Of a stretch of DNA of 22,439 nucleotides, positions 6,384-16,797 are shown piece by piece (the stretch's first letter is position 1; every line of letters begins with the position of its first letter). The notes beneath the pieces are model-generated. The model worked only from the letters and a program-made list of their open reading frames with translations, was not told the DNA's origin and did not search any database. The stretch comes from Fimbriimonadaceae bacterium. GTDB taxonomy: Bacteria; Armatimonadota; Fimbriimonadia; Fimbriimonadales; Fimbriimonadaceae. Position numbers and translations under genes: made by a program. The DNA is taken from positions 1 through 22,439 of the forward strand of contig JAIBBE010000036.1 in assembly GCA_019694835.1 (NCBI GenBank). Reading direction: 5' to 3'.

Positions 6384-6957
6384 GTCGTTGCTCGGTATTG
6401 GTGAACGGATCGTCGAGCACTTCGAGCAAGGGGGTGACCCTCCATTCCAGTTGTACGTCTACGATCCCGTTGCCGAGTGGGAGGTGCGGCGCGAATTCGC
6501 AGAGCTGCGGTTATGGCTTGGTGCTGCCGACCGACGGGTCAACGTAGCTGCGGTATCGTTGGCGAAGTTGTTTTGGGCGGCACTTGACGACGCCGGTTGG
6601 CTGGAATCACTGATTGCTGCAGAAAAGGCAGCAGGACGGGACACTGCGTCCATCGCCGAAGTTTATGACGCTGTTGGCGAGGTTCTTCGAGATGAGCCGA
6701 CTCTGCCGGATCGCGTGCGCGCTGAATTGGCTGATGTCGATGAACGCACCGCTGTATTCCTCTATCGGGCTGGTGCTTTGTACCCCGCGTATCGGACATC
6801 GTCACTCCTCGATGATCTGCGCACCGACCTGCGTCTCCCGGTGACATTGTTGTATCCGGGCCGCGTTGTCGGGGACTTTGGATTGAGTTTCATGAGGCGG
6901 TGTGAACCCGCCTACGGCTACCGCGCACGGATCGTTCCCCGAGGAGGCGAAGAGTGA
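6370..6957 (+). CDS. brxB: BREX protein BrxB (DUF1788)
   Basis: A 195-aa BrxB protein (DUF1788), a core BREX component of unknown biochemical role. The family signature is in the second half: FLYRAGALYPAYRTSSLLDDL (130-150), then VTLLYPGRVVGDFGLSFM (158-175). The N-terminal YVYDPVAEWEVRREFAEL (29-46) is also typical. The start ATG 6370 lies inside the end of brxA and has a perfect AGGAGG at 6358-6363 with six bases of spacing, which decides against starts further upstream. Its stop overlaps the brxC start as GTGA, so the proteins are probably made in coupled amounts. Confidence 0.9.
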   Translation: MPLPESLLGIGERIVEHFEQGGDPPFQLYVYDPVAEWEVRREFAELRLWLGAADRRVNVAAVSLAKLFWAALDDAGWLESLIAAEKAAGRDTASIAEVYDAVGEVLRDEPTLPDRVRAELADVDERTAVFLYRAGALYPAYRTSSLLDDLRTDLRLPVTLLYPGRVVGDFGLSFMRRCEPAYGYRARIVPRGGEE

Positions 6958-9900
6958 AGGTCTCGCAGCTATTCCGGCGTGACATTGATCGCGACATTCC
7001 CGAAGTGATTCACGTGGATGCCGAGAGTGGAATCGCTGATGAGATCGACGAGTATGTGGTTACTGAACATATTCGCGAGCAGTTCGAAAAAGTAATCACC
7101 GATTACCGCGATACGATCCTCAGCCCGTCTGAGGACACGAATGTTTGGGTCAGCGGATTCTTTGGTTCTGGCAAATCGTCATTCGCGAAAATGCTGGGAT
7201 ACCTTGCCGAGAACCCTGTCATCAGAGGCAAGACCGCCCTAGAACGGTTCACCGACCGCGTCGATGCTCCGACGGTAGAGGCTCTACTGAACGTCGCCCA
7301 TAGCCAGGCGCCCGCTCTCAGTGTGTTCTTGGACATGTCGACCGCTCGTAACGTGGCCCGCGAGGGTGAAAGCATTGTTCTTCCGATGTACCGCGCGCTG
7401 CTTCAACGACTGGGCTACTCCACGAATCTGATTCTGGCACAGCTGGAATTCGACCTTGAGGGCGACGGAGAACTCACCGCTTTCGAAGAGAAGTTTCAAG
7501 AAGTGTCCAAAGGCAATCGGACATGGCAGGAGCGTCGCGATGTCGGATTCGCGAAAAGCGAAGCCAGCCACGCCATGCACCTACTGCGGCCAGATAAGTA
7601 TCCCGCCGTCGATTCATGGGCCAAACAAGCAGATCCATCGGAGGTGACCGCCAACTGGTTCGCGGAACGTGCGTTGCGATTGCTGGAGCGCCGGGGATCT
7701 GATTACAAGCGACTTGTCTTTATCGTGGATGAGGTTGGCCAGTACGTAGCCCGGAGCATCACACGCATGCTCGATCTGCAGGGAATTGCGGAGGCCATGC
7801 AGAAGCACCGTGGCCCTTTGTGGCTCGTCGTCACTTCCCAGGAAAAACTTGAAGACGTCGTCGACAGCCTCGAAGGAAAGCGAGTCGAACTCGCTCGAGT
7901 CCAAGACCGCTTCCCGATCCAGGTTGACCTGAAGCCCAGCGACATCAAGGAGGTCACCGGTCGCCGAGTCCTCGACAAGACGACTGCAGGACGTGATCAG
8001 CTGCGCGAAAGGATAGAGCCCAGTCGTAACAAGTTCTTGGCCAATACCAGACTGAGCTCGGCCACCCGCGCAGAAGAACCTTCTGATGACGACATCATCC
8101 AGCTCTACCCGCTTGTCCCTTACCAAATACAACTTCTCATCGACGCAGTGTCGGCCAGGCGCGCCCACGGTGGCGCATCACCAATCCTGGGAGGCTCCAA
8201 TCGCACGATCATCAAACTCGCTCAACAACTGGTGATCCATCCCGCTTTCGGGCTAGGTGAGCACCCAGTGGGCGATCTGGTCACATTGGATCGCGCCTAC
8301 GACCTTCTCGACAGCGTCATACCGACCTCTTGGCAGAGCGAAGTGGAACAGGTAAGCGCTAAGTACGGAGGAGATAGTTGCGAGGCGCGGGCGATCAAGA
8401 CCGTCGCGCTCTGCAGCGATGTAGGAGCCTTACCGCTCACCCCGGAAAACATTGCGGTGCTGCTACATCCAGCGATTAGCGCGGAATCGATAGTCTCCGA
8501 AGTGCGTGAGGCCCTTGAGCATCTGGTCGCTGACGACCGGATTCGGCTCGGTGATGATGGCTACCAACTGCAGTCTGCCGAACAGAAGGACTGGGAGAAG
8601 GCCCGCCGGCAGATCGACGTCCGGCCCGCGGATGCCATCCGGCTCCGTAGGCTCGCGATCAAGGAGAGTCTGGCGGGATTGACAGTGAATCGGGGCCGTG
8701 CCTTCAAGGTCGAAGTGACTGTCCAAGGCGAGAAACTCACGGACGGCGACGTTGCTCTTCACATCGATGAAGCTGACGAGCAGCGTCGCGCCGACCTTCG
8801 CAATCTTTCGCGTGAGGCTGCAGCCAAGTCGCGAATTACGTGGGTGTTCGAACAGTCTGACGAGACCTACGAAGCGTTGCTTGAGACGCATCGCAGTCGC
8901 TCCATGATTGAACGGAAAGACACGGCGTCAAAGACGGCCGCGGAGGTCGAATTAATCGGGGAGGAGCGAATTCGGCTGGCGCGGTGGGAACGGCTTCTCA
9001 CGGATCGACTCAGTCGCGACCTGTCAGCCGGCCAGACAATCTTTCACGGTCGAATCGAAGAGGCGCCCGGCGGCACAATCCGGGCTGCAGCCCAGCAAGT
9101 CATCTCCGGCTACATCGATGAGATTTACGAAAACATCGATGATTTCTCGGCGAACGTCACGGGCAAGGATGTGGTAGCCGTACTGCACGCCGACAATCTT
9201 GATGGGATTGCGACAGATCTCCGCGAGGAGGGCATCGGGCTGACGCGCACTACACAGCAAGGCGAACAGGTCGTAAGCGACCGTGGTCCACTCTTGGCGG
9301 TTCTCAATGAGATCAAGGAGCGCGCTGCTTACGGGAACGAAGCAACAGGACGGTATCTCGAGGGTTTCTTTTCAGGGCCACCATATGGCGCTCCGGTAGA
9401 GGTCATCCAGGCCGTGCTCGCTGCCGGCATCAGGGCGGGGCTCATCGACGTGATTCACCAAGGTGCGAGAATTCGCGGAAGTGCAGACCAACGTCTAGAC
9501 CGTGTATTTGGAGCCTTACCTCAATTTCGCGCGGCATCGTTCGTTCCGCCTGCCGATGAGGAAGTCGATCTGAATGTACGTGGCGAGCTTGCCCAGCGTC
9601 TCGCGGAGATGCTAGGAACCAGACCTTCGGTCGCGACCGACCAGTTGGCCGCTCTTGTCCGATCCACATTCGCAAGTGATGTCCAAATCGCAAGCCGCGT
9701 AAGCGCGAGTCTGCGCGCACTTGGGTTGGAGATACCTGAGCCGGTAGCTCGTGTCTCGGGAGTCCTCGATCGCATCGAGAACGATGGAGACCCTGAAGTC
9801 GTTACGACGACGGCCCAATCCTGGCTCAATCTCCTCGCCGGCAGGAAGATGCTTGCGGGGCTCGATACCGTCTTGGAGCAGGATCTACCGACGTTGCGTG

Positions 9901-10439
9901 AGGCCCAGCGGCAGGTCACCGCGAGCGAGGACGGTCTGGATAATGAACTTCGCGCGCAGCGTGATCAACTCGCCGATCTGCTTGGCGGTGAAGATATTCC
10001 GAAGTATATCGCTCAGATTCGATCAATCACTCAACGTCTGAAGGATGCACGTGCTGCAGCTGCTGATGCCGCAACCGAAGCGCTCAAGGCCAAAGTCGCC
10101 GAACAGACAGCGCAGTTGCGGGTGCGATACGCGGAGGTCAGCGACGCCGTCCTAGAAGAAGCGCTGCGGCCGCTGGACGAACTTGTGCCTGAGGACCGGG
10201 TTGCCGAAATGGAGGCTGGACAACTCGCCGCCCAGCTCGAGGCTGTCGACACTCGGGTACGTTCTGCTGCGCGGCAACTCGATGAGATCATCACTGAGGG
10301 CAGAATCGCCCATTTGACGGTGGGAGAGCTTGTTAGCAGGCCGATTACCAGCGAAGAGGAACTTAATGTTGCATTAGACCGCATCCGAGAAGCAGTGGCC
10401 TCAGAGCTAGCCAACGGCAATCAGGTGCGTTTGGCATGA
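6954..10439 (+). CDS. brxC: BREX ATPase BrxC
   Basis: A 1161-aa P-loop ATPase of the BrxC family, related to PglY, essential in studied BREX systems and thought to act with PglX and PglZ on DNA. Walker A is G68-F-F-G-S-G-K74-S75. Walker B is VFIVDE with D259 and E260. The length fits the family's roughly 1,200 aa. The C-terminal third (about 960-1130) is rich in Ala, Glu, Arg and Leu and predicted coiled coil (LKDARAAAADAATEALKAK near 1030). The start is GTG 6954 with AGGAGG at 6942-6947, six bases upstream, overlapping the brxB stop. The N-terminal VSQLFRRDIDRDIPEVI is typical of BrxC. No frameshift or missing motif is seen. Confidence 0.93.
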   Translation: MKVSQLFRRDIDRDIPEVIHVDAESGIADEIDEYVVTEHIREQFEKVITDYRDTILSPSEDTNVWVSGFFGSGKSSFAKMLGYLAENPVIRGKTALERFTDRVDAPTVEALLNVAHSQAPALSVFLDMSTARNVAREGESIVLPMYRALLQRLGYSTNLILAQLEFDLEGDGELTAFEEKFQEVSKGNRTWQERRDVGFAKSEASHAMHLLRPDKYPAVDSWAKQADPSEVTANWFAERALRLLERRGSDYKRLVFIVDEVGQYVARSITRMLDLQGIAEAMQKHRGPLWLVVTSQEKLEDVVDSLEGKRVELARVQDRFPIQVDLKPSDIKEVTGRRVLDKTTAGRDQLRERIEPSRNKFLANTRLSSATRAEEPSDDDIIQLYPLVPYQIQLLIDAVSARRAHGGASPILGGSNRTIIKLAQQLVIHPAFGLGEHPVGDLVTLDRAYDLLDSVIPTSWQSEVEQVSAKYGGDSCEARAIKTVALCSDVGALPLTPENIAVLLHPAISAESIVSEVREALEHLVADDRIRLGDDGYQLQSAEQKDWEKARRQIDVRPADAIRLRRLAIKESLAGLTVNRGRAFKVEVTVQGEKLTDGDVALHIDEADEQRRADLRNLSREAAAKSRITWVFEQSDETYEALLETHRSRSMIERKDTASKTAAEVELIGEERIRLARWERLLTDRLSRDLSAGQTIFHGRIEEAPGGTIRAAAQQVISGYIDEIYENIDDFSANVTGKDVVAVLHADNLDGIATDLREEGIGLTRTTQQGEQVVSDRGPLLAVLNEIKERAAYGNEATGRYLEGFFSGPPYGAPVEVIQAVLAAGIRAGLIDVIHQGARIRGSADQRLDRVFGALPQFRAASFVPPADEEVDLNVRGELAQRLAEMLGTRPSVATDQLAALVRSTFASDVQIASRVSASLRALGLEIPEPVARVSGVLDRIENDGDPEVVTTTAQSWLNLLAGRKMLAGLDTVLEQDLPTLREAQRQVTASEDGLDNELRAQRDQLADLLGGEDIPKYIAQIRSITQRLKDARAAAADAATEALKAKVAEQTAQLRVRYAEVSDAVLEEALRPLDELVPEDRVAEMEAGQLAAQLEAVDTRVRSAARQLDEIITEGRIAHLTVGELVSRPITSEEELNVALDRIREAVASELANGNQVRLA

Positions 10440-13400
10440 CACTCGCTCTCGATCACGAAGCCCGAAGTGCCCTGGATCAATTTATCCAACGTGCCCGGCG
10501 GCTGCTTGAGGATGATCTCGCGCGGGAAGCCGAGGGGCGCTTCGGAATTCACATCCAAGATGGTCAAATCGAGGATGAAGATGGGCTGCATCTGGATCCG
10601 ACCGGTCTTGCAGCCCGTCGCGACATAACGGAAGTTCTCGAATACCTTCGTCGAGAAGAAGGATCTGGAGTCGAAGCTGCTGCGCGCTTGATCCGTGAGG
10701 CCGCGTTCACCCACCTGAACCGCCTGATCGCCATCCGGATTGCCGAATCAATCGATCTGCTACCTGAATCCCTAGCGAAGGGTCCGGCATCCGAAGGCTA
10801 CAGGCAACTCGTGGAGGTCGCGCCGCTCTTAGCCCACGATTCGCCCGGCGGGTATTGGACCTATCTACGTCTGTGCGGCGATGAGCTCGCTGCGGACCTG
10901 CCGCAGCTATTCGACCCGCGCAACCCGCTATTGGAGCTGGCGCCCACGGGTGGGGCTATCGACGACCTTGTTGAGATGATCGGCGCGACTGAACTAGGCG
11001 AAGTTTGGGCTGCGCCCGACGCTCTCGGATGGGCATATCAATTTTTTAACAGCGCAGATGAACGTAGAGCAATGCGCGAGCAGTCGGCGTCCCCGCGGAC
11101 CTCTCGCGAACTCGCAGTTCGAAACCAATTCTTCACCCCTCGATATGTCGTCGACTTCCTTGTTCAAAACGCACTGGGACGGAGACTCTTAGAAGCAGAT
11201 CCGACTTCCGCGCTGCTGGACAGACTCCCGTTACTTATCGACCCACCCACTGTAGCCGGTCAGCCCTTGGCGCTAGACGAAGTTCGGGTGCTCGACCCCG
11301 CCTGCGGGTCGGGCCATTTCCTTCTCGGCGCCTATGACATCCTCGAGGCTGCGTGGGAGCTGAAAGGTGTGTCCGCCAGAGAGGCTGCGCCGCAAATCAT
11401 CTCCGCCCTGTGGGGAATTGATATCGATGCCCGTTGCGCCCAGGTCGCCGCTGCGGCGATCATCTTTCGCGCTCGCCGTCACTGCACGAACGACCCACTC
11501 CCGCCCCCAAACATCATCACTGCACGTGCCCTCCCGGAACCCGCGGAGGGGTGGGACGCCGTGTTGGCAGCGCTGTCGAGCGATCGTCGTCAACTTGTCA
11601 CAGCAATCCGCGATGCCCTCAAACAGGCATCAGTCCTCGGCTCACTGCTCAAGGCAGAAGAATTAATCGCCGGCGAGATTCGGTCCCGGATACCGAACGC
11701 ATCTGAAGACCCCTCAACGCTTTTCGGATTCGATGGTGCAGGCCAGGATGTTTTCGCGAAAGCAGAGAAGGAGGTGCTCGATCTCCTTCAACGAATTGCT
11801 GACAGCGCTACTTCCGGCCCGGCAGAGCGACTATTCGCCGCGGAGGCCAAGGATGCGATCCGATTCGTTGAGGCAATGAGGCAGCGCTACGACGCGGTCT
11901 TGATGAATCCCCCCTTCGGTGAGCCGGTCGCCGATACAAAGGAATACCTCAAGGCTGCTTACCCCTGGATTCCCACCCGGGATTACAACCTCTTGGCTGC
12001 CTTTGTCGGACGAGGCCTAGAGCTTTGCAATGCGGCCGGCCGTACCGGAGCCATCACCTCCCGGGCGGGCCTGTTTCAGATTACGTTCGAGCCCTGGCGT
12101 GAACACGTTCTGCTCGGCCATCGGTTGTTGGTGCTAGCTGACCTAGGCTACGGCGTGATGGAACAAGCAATGGTGGAAGCGGCCGCCTACGTGATAGGAG
12201 CCGAGCGCGGAGCCCCAGCCGATGTGGCCACCTTCATTCGTCTGCTGCGGGACAGAGACCGCGAGAAGGCGCTGGACTCTGTCGCTGCCGCCGTTCGGAC
12301 TGCCAGCGATGATCCTCGTATCTATCAGGTTCAGCTGAGCGAGTTCGACGCGATTCCGTCAAAACCGCTGGCCTATTGGATGACTGACTCCATCCGTCGA
12401 CTCTTCAGAGAGCTGCCATCGTTGGAAGGCAACGGTGCAGAAGCACGGGTGGGGCTACAGTCTGGGGACGACTTTAGGTTTGTCCGAACAATCTGGGAGG
12501 TCGATCCAAAGCGGATCGCAACATCGCGTGAAGACACACGGCATAGGCGCTGGGCTCCCTTTGCCAAAGGCGGTGAATATAGTCCGTATTGGGCCGATAT
12601 TAATCTCGTCATCGATTGGGAGAACGATGGGGAGCGAGTCAGGGAATATCCAGGGTCCAGACCCCAGAACTTGCAGTATTTCTTTCGACCAGGTCTCACG
12701 TGGCCCGATCGGGCGACAACCCTGGCCCCTCGCATCCTCCCGCAGGGATGCGTCTTCTCTCACGTCGGCATGGGCCTTTTCCCACTCGACGATCCTTTCG
12801 TCTGCCTGGCCTGGCTTAATTCCCGACTGGCTCGCGCGCTTGCCGACCTCATGGTGAGCGGACGAGAGGAAGCCCGCGGCGTAGGAAGCCCGCACTACTA
12901 TGTCGGCGTTGTCCAGCGGGTTCCGTGGCCGAAGGATCTCGATGATCACGCACGTGAGAAGCTAGCCGCATTGTGCACGCAACTCGTGCAATTCCGCCGT
13001 TCCGAAGACGAGTCGGACGAGACGACACGATCATTTATTGCTCCGGTCATCCCAGGTCTCAACGGCGGCTCATTAGAGGATGCGGTCTACGACCGCCAGG
13101 TAAAGAAGTCCACGCAGATTGTGCAGTCGGTCGATGCGGCGCACGAAGTCGACGGTGTCTTGTCAACATCGTTGAAAATTTCCGACGACAGTGCGGAATT
13201 CCTCGACGACGAGGCGCCCGTCAGTGCGGCCGTCTACCCGCGGGTCGGCCTCGACGCTGGACAACGAGATGACCTTTTTCGACTAGTCGTAATGCCGATG
13301 TCCGACCTTGTCAAGGAAGCAGTAGATCGTTGCGGCGGCTCGCGATCCGTCGTCGCGAAATCTTACGTTGCCGATCGGCGCATCGAGTTGATCGCCCGTG

Positions 13401-14302
13401 TTCTCCGAGTTCATCCCGCCGCAGTACTTTCGGCACTAAACGAAGCCAGATGCCTTCCACCAGATGCACTCGGCCGGTCAGCCCGGGATCTGCTTTCTTA
13501 CTTGTTGGGTTGTGCCTTCGGCCGCTGGGACGTCCGGGCAGCCAACGACATTGGGGCGGCGGGAGATCCGTTCGCTCCCTTGCTCCTCGTTGCACCGGGT
13601 GCCCTCAAAGGGGCCGATGGGTTGCCGGTCCGAGAGCCGCCCTCTGGTTACCCACTTCAGTTCCCTTTACAGGGTATTTTGGTGGACGAGCCCGGATACC
13701 GTTGGGATCTAGTCTCGGGAATTGAGTCGGTAATCGGGAATATAGCTAGCGATGGCCAGTCTCTGGTAGCGGAGTTGACGAGAATCGTGGGTAGGTCTTC
13801 TCTCCGTGACTACCTGCGCCGTGACTTCTTCAAGAATCACCTGGCTCAGTACACCGCGTCTCGGCGGAAAGCGCCCATTTATTGGCCGTTGACCGTGCCC
13901 TCTGCCCGATGGGGAGTCTGGGTTTACGCCCCCAGCATCTCCCGAGAAACTCTCTACGCAGTGAGTGCCGAGGCGCTGCGTAGGGAAAGCCATGCGAGTG
14001 CGGAAATCACGCGACTGGAACGCGATCGAGCAAGTGGCGGTGGCGGGCGCAGTGCGAGCGCGTTGGACCGTGCACTCGATGCGGAGCGCTCGCTAGCCGA
14101 AGAACTGCGGCGCTTTCGGGAAGAGGCGGAGCGAGTTGCTGCATTGGGCTGGGAGCCGAACCTTGACGATGGAATCGCTTTGTGTGCGGCACCTCTCGCG
14201 GACCTGTTCCCGGCCTGGAGGGAACTCGCCCAATTGCGTCAACAACTCCGAGCGGGCAAATACGATTGGGCGACCGTCGCACGTTGGGCGAATCAGTTAT
14301 GA
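10436..14302 (+). CDS. pglX: BREX adenine-specific DNA methyltransferase PglX
   Basis: A 1288-aa PglX, the BREX methyltransferase that marks host DNA at N6-adenine in a non-palindromic site and, with the other Brx proteins, blocks unmodified phage DNA. The SAM-binding motif I is D287-P-A-C-G-S-G293-H-F; the catalytic motif IV is N491-P-P-F494. The helical N-terminus (1-260) is the usual PglX extension. FFTPRYVVDFLV before motif I is shared with type I/IIG methylases. Target recognition should lie in the part after about 650. The C-terminus has a coiled coil (ALDAERSLAEELRRFREEAE), then GWEPNLDDGIALCAAPL and KYDWATVARW, a standard PglX tail. ATG 10436 overlaps the brxC stop as ATGA. It appears intact. 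Confidence 0.94.
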   Translation: MTLALDHEARSALDQFIQRARRLLEDDLAREAEGRFGIHIQDGQIEDEDGLHLDPTGLAARRDITEVLEYLRREEGSGVEAAARLIREAAFTHLNRLIAIRIAESIDLLPESLAKGPASEGYRQLVEVAPLLAHDSPGGYWTYLRLCGDELAADLPQLFDPRNPLLELAPTGGAIDDLVEMIGATELGEVWAAPDALGWAYQFFNSADERRAMREQSASPRTSRELAVRNQFFTPRYVVDFLVQNALGRRLLEADPTSALLDRLPLLIDPPTVAGQPLALDEVRVLDPACGSGHFLLGAYDILEAAWELKGVSAREAAPQIISALWGIDIDARCAQVAAAAIIFRARRHCTNDPLPPPNIITARALPEPAEGWDAVLAALSSDRRQLVTAIRDALKQASVLGSLLKAEELIAGEIRSRIPNASEDPSTLFGFDGAGQDVFAKAEKEVLDLLQRIADSATSGPAERLFAAEAKDAIRFVEAMRQRYDAVLMNPPFGEPVADTKEYLKAAYPWIPTRDYNLLAAFVGRGLELCNAAGRTGAITSRAGLFQITFEPWREHVLLGHRLLVLADLGYGVMEQAMVEAAAYVIGAERGAPADVATFIRLLRDRDREKALDSVAAAVRTASDDPRIYQVQLSEFDAIPSKPLAYWMTDSIRRLFRELPSLEGNGAEARVGLQSGDDFRFVRTIWEVDPKRIATSREDTRHRRWAPFAKGGEYSPYWADINLVIDWENDGERVREYPGSRPQNLQYFFRPGLTWPDRATTLAPRILPQGCVFSHVGMGLFPLDDPFVCLAWLNSRLARALADLMVSGREEARGVGSPHYYVGVVQRVPWPKDLDDHAREKLAALCTQLVQFRRSEDESDETTRSFIAPVIPGLNGGSLEDAVYDRQVKKSTQIVQSVDAAHEVDGVLSTSLKISDDSAEFLDDEAPVSAAVYPRVGLDAGQRDDLFRLVVMPMSDLVKEAVDRCGGSRSVVAKSYVADRRIELIARVLRVHPAAVLSALNEARCLPPDALGRSARDLLSYLLGCAFGRWDVRAANDIGAAGDPFAPLLLVAPGALKGADGLPVREPPSGYPLQFPLQGILVDEPGYRWDLVSGIESVIGNIASDGQSLVAELTRIVGRSSLRDYLRRDFFKNHLAQYTASRRKAPIYWPLTVPSARWGVWVYAPSISRETLYAVSAEALRRESHASAEITRLERDRASGGGGRSASALDRALDAERSLAEELRRFREEAERVAALGWEPNLDDGIALCAAPLADLFPAWRELAQLRQQLRAGKYDWATVARWANQL

Positions 14303-16797
14303 GCAACCGACTGCGTGAACAGCTGTCTGCGGAGCTTGCCAGGGCTGTGCGACAAGCCGGCCTTGTCATCTGGCAGGACGAGCACCAGGAGTACATCGGC
14401 GCAGCACAGTCGATTTGTCCGACTGATGTTCCGATGGTTACATTTGATGGCAGCTGGTTTGGCCTTCGGTGGGAGGTCGAGGCCCGTCTCGGCGGTGAAC
14501 GAGCGCCCGAGCTAGTGATTTATGCTCCCGCGTCAGTCCCTGCAGAAGACCCGTTGGCTGAGATCCGCGCCGCAGGTAAGGAATTCAAGCGACGTCTGGC
14601 AACCTTGATTCGCCAAGCACTTGACGGACAACTCGCCGCGGTGCGCATCGAGCAGATCGCTCGCGAGGCAAGAACTTTGGAAGAAGCTGAGGCTGCCGCA
14701 GGAGGAACTCCTCCCGCGGAAGTGCGACTCGTCGGGATTCTCGGTACCGGTGACAGCGTCCAGATGGCCTTGGCCGTCCTCAACGCCAGCCGTGACTCCT
14801 CTATCGATGCCGAACGAGCATGGCCGGATGTTTCTCGAATGCTGTCCGACGCCTTCGGCGGGCTAATCGCCGGTGAACGGGGTGAGCTCAGGGAGTTATT
14901 CGCTCAACAGGTTCTTCTGACCGAGATCTCCACCGCTGTCGGGCAATTATCCGACGTCTTGTCGGACGCGTGGATGGCGCCTACCAGTGAGCAGAGGCGT
15001 CGCACCCAAGAACTACTACGAGTGTGGCGTTACGCGCCCGAATGGAGCGGTACCTACCATGAATTAGCTACACGAATCGACGCGCGGCTGGGTCTCAGTT
15101 CCGCTCTCACTTGGACCGATGGTCTCCAGACCTGCTTTTCAGCGCCGGCGATAGAGGGCCTCTGCATGTCGGAAGCCGTCCGGCGGCTGGAAGAGGGCGA
15201 TCAATCTGGTGCACTCGTGCTGGCCCAGGAACGACTCCTCGACGCAAACCCTTGGCGAGACGAACGTGCTTCCCAGTCGAGCAGCAGGTGGAGCGACCGG
15301 TGGCGGGTTGTCAAAGCGATAGCGGAGCTTCGCCGGTTAGTCGACGCCAACGTTATTCCGAACGCTGGTATCGCCGAACTCCTGGACTGGTATGTTGCCA
15401 AGGGCTATCAGGTGGATGGCGCTCATCGCAGGCTCGAGCTGGCCCGTGGGGCTCTAGCTTCTCACGGTGAGCTCGAACAGCACCTGACCGCAGCTCGATC
15501 CGGATATGAGCATTGGGTTGATCAGCTGCTGAGAACTACGACGGCAGCGCTCACTACGGACGGCCTAGCTGGCGTCGATCAGCTTACTCAAGGGGAAATA
15601 CACGACCGGCATATCAAGGACGTGGAAGGGCCGACGGCCTATGTGTGGGTCGACGCGCTGCGCTATGAGTTGGGTGTGGAGCTCGCTGACGCGATCCGCA
15701 CTGACATCACCCAGCATGTCTCAATTGAAGCAGCGATAGCGGGGGTCCCGACGATCACCCGGGTGGGGATGGCCAATCTCCTTCCCGCTGCGGCTGAAAA
15801 GCTCCGCGAAACAATCGACGGCGGCAAACTTTCGGTTTCTGTGGGTGAACGCAAGGTGTCTACCGTCGAGCATCGAGTCGAGTTGCTTCGAGCAGCCCAC
15901 GGAGCGGTGGCCAACCTCGATCTCGCAACGGTCAGTCAGCAAGGCGAGAAAGAGCTGAGCAAGGTGATCAAGGGTGCAAGTCTGGTCCTGGTCCGTAGTC
16001 AAGAGATCGACGCCGCGGGGGAGTCTGGGCTCCTGAACACCGCGTGGCCGCAGTTTGAGGCCACGAAACAAGACCTTGCCAATGCGGTTGCCAAACTCGG
16101 CCAGGTCGGAATCCGCCGAGTTGTTATTTCTGCCGACCACGGCTTCCTGGCGATGAGCCAGTCAGTCGGTGATCCGCGCACGATCGATGCCCCGATCGGC
16201 GCAGAAGGAGAACTGCATCGTCGCGCATGGGTTGGGAAAGGCGGCACTACCGCGGAAGGAACAGCCCGCGTCTCCTTGGCGGCGCTCGGCATACGCAGCG
16301 ACCTCGACGTGATCGTCCCAAGAGGCCTGGCTGTCTTCAAGGCAGGAGGGGGAAAGCAATTCTTCCACGGAGGCTTGTCGCCGCAGGAACTTGTGATCCC
16401 CGTTATCGTCGTCGACCTGGAGGTGACCCAGGAAACGCAGAAGCTTGACATCAATGTCAACATTGCAGGCGACCGGATTGCCACGGGTGTGTTTGCCGCG
16501 ACGGTTCTGTTTCTTGGTGATCTGTTCACCGATACCGTTACTTTCCGAGTCGTGGCCCGAGGGGCAGCCTCAAAGGAACCGGTGGCTCGCGTCGTGTCCG
16601 GTGATGGGTATGACAGCGAATCAGGTTCGGTGACAGTCACGCAGGACAAGCCTGCCGTGTTGACCTTTCAGGTGATCTCGAACCTCGAGCGCGATGCCGA
16701 AGTGGAAGTACAGGTGCTCGATGCTCGTACCGGTCGTCGTCTTGCTGGATCGGTTGCGAAAGTAGCTGCATCTGTCGTTGTGGAGGATGAGCTATGA
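14299..16797 (+). CDS. pglZ: BREX alkaline-phosphatase-like protein PglZ
   Basis: An 832-aa PglZ. The family shares the alkaline phosphatase fold; its BREX members are required for methylation and defence, probably as metal-dependent phosphoesterases within the complex. The core begins at YVWVDALRYELG with metal ligand D452, continues with VPTITRVGMANL (T485 as probable nucleophile site), and ends with SADHGFLA (D613, H614). The helical N-terminal half (1-430) and the beta-rich C-terminus (about 690-832, a Thr/Val-rich segment like an immunoglobulin-type domain) flank it. ATG 14299 overlaps the pglX stop as ATGA. A frame upstream of this ATG stays open to 14182 but lies in pglX coding sequence and is not family-like. 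Confidence 0.92.
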   Translation: MSNRLREQLSAELARAVRQAGLVIWQDEHQEYIGAAQSICPTDVPMVTFDGSWFGLRWEVEARLGGERAPELVIYAPASVPAEDPLAEIRAAGKEFKRRLATLIRQALDGQLAAVRIEQIAREARTLEEAEAAAGGTPPAEVRLVGILGTGDSVQMALAVLNASRDSSIDAERAWPDVSRMLSDAFGGLIAGERGELRELFAQQVLLTEISTAVGQLSDVLSDAWMAPTSEQRRRTQELLRVWRYAPEWSGTYHELATRIDARLGLSSALTWTDGLQTCFSAPAIEGLCMSEAVRRLEEGDQSGALVLAQERLLDANPWRDERASQSSSRWSDRWRVVKAIAELRRLVDANVIPNAGIAELLDWYVAKGYQVDGAHRRLELARGALASHGELEQHLTAARSGYEHWVDQLLRTTTAALTTDGLAGVDQLTQGEIHDRHIKDVEGPTAYVWVDALRYELGVELADAIRTDITQHVSIEAAIAGVPTITRVGMANLLPAAAEKLRETIDGGKLSVSVGERKVSTVEHRVELLRAAHGAVANLDLATVSQQGEKELSKVIKGASLVLVRSQEIDAAGESGLLNTAWPQFEATKQDLANAVAKLGQVGIRRVVISADHGFLAMSQSVGDPRTIDAPIGAEGELHRRAWVGKGGTTAEGTARVSLAALGIRSDLDVIVPRGLAVFKAGGGKQFFHGGLSPQELVIPVIVVDLEVTQETQKLDINVNIAGDRIATGVFAATVLFLGDLFTDTVTFRVVARGAASKEPVARVVSGDGYDSESGSVTVTQDKPAVLTFQVISNLERDAEVEVQVLDARTGRRLAGSVAKVAASVVVEDEL

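Noticed and set aside
14182..14298. Upstream start for pglZ
   Set aside because: These codons lie in the C-terminal part of pglX in another frame; the ATGA overlap at 14299 is the natural start and gives the usual protein beginning.
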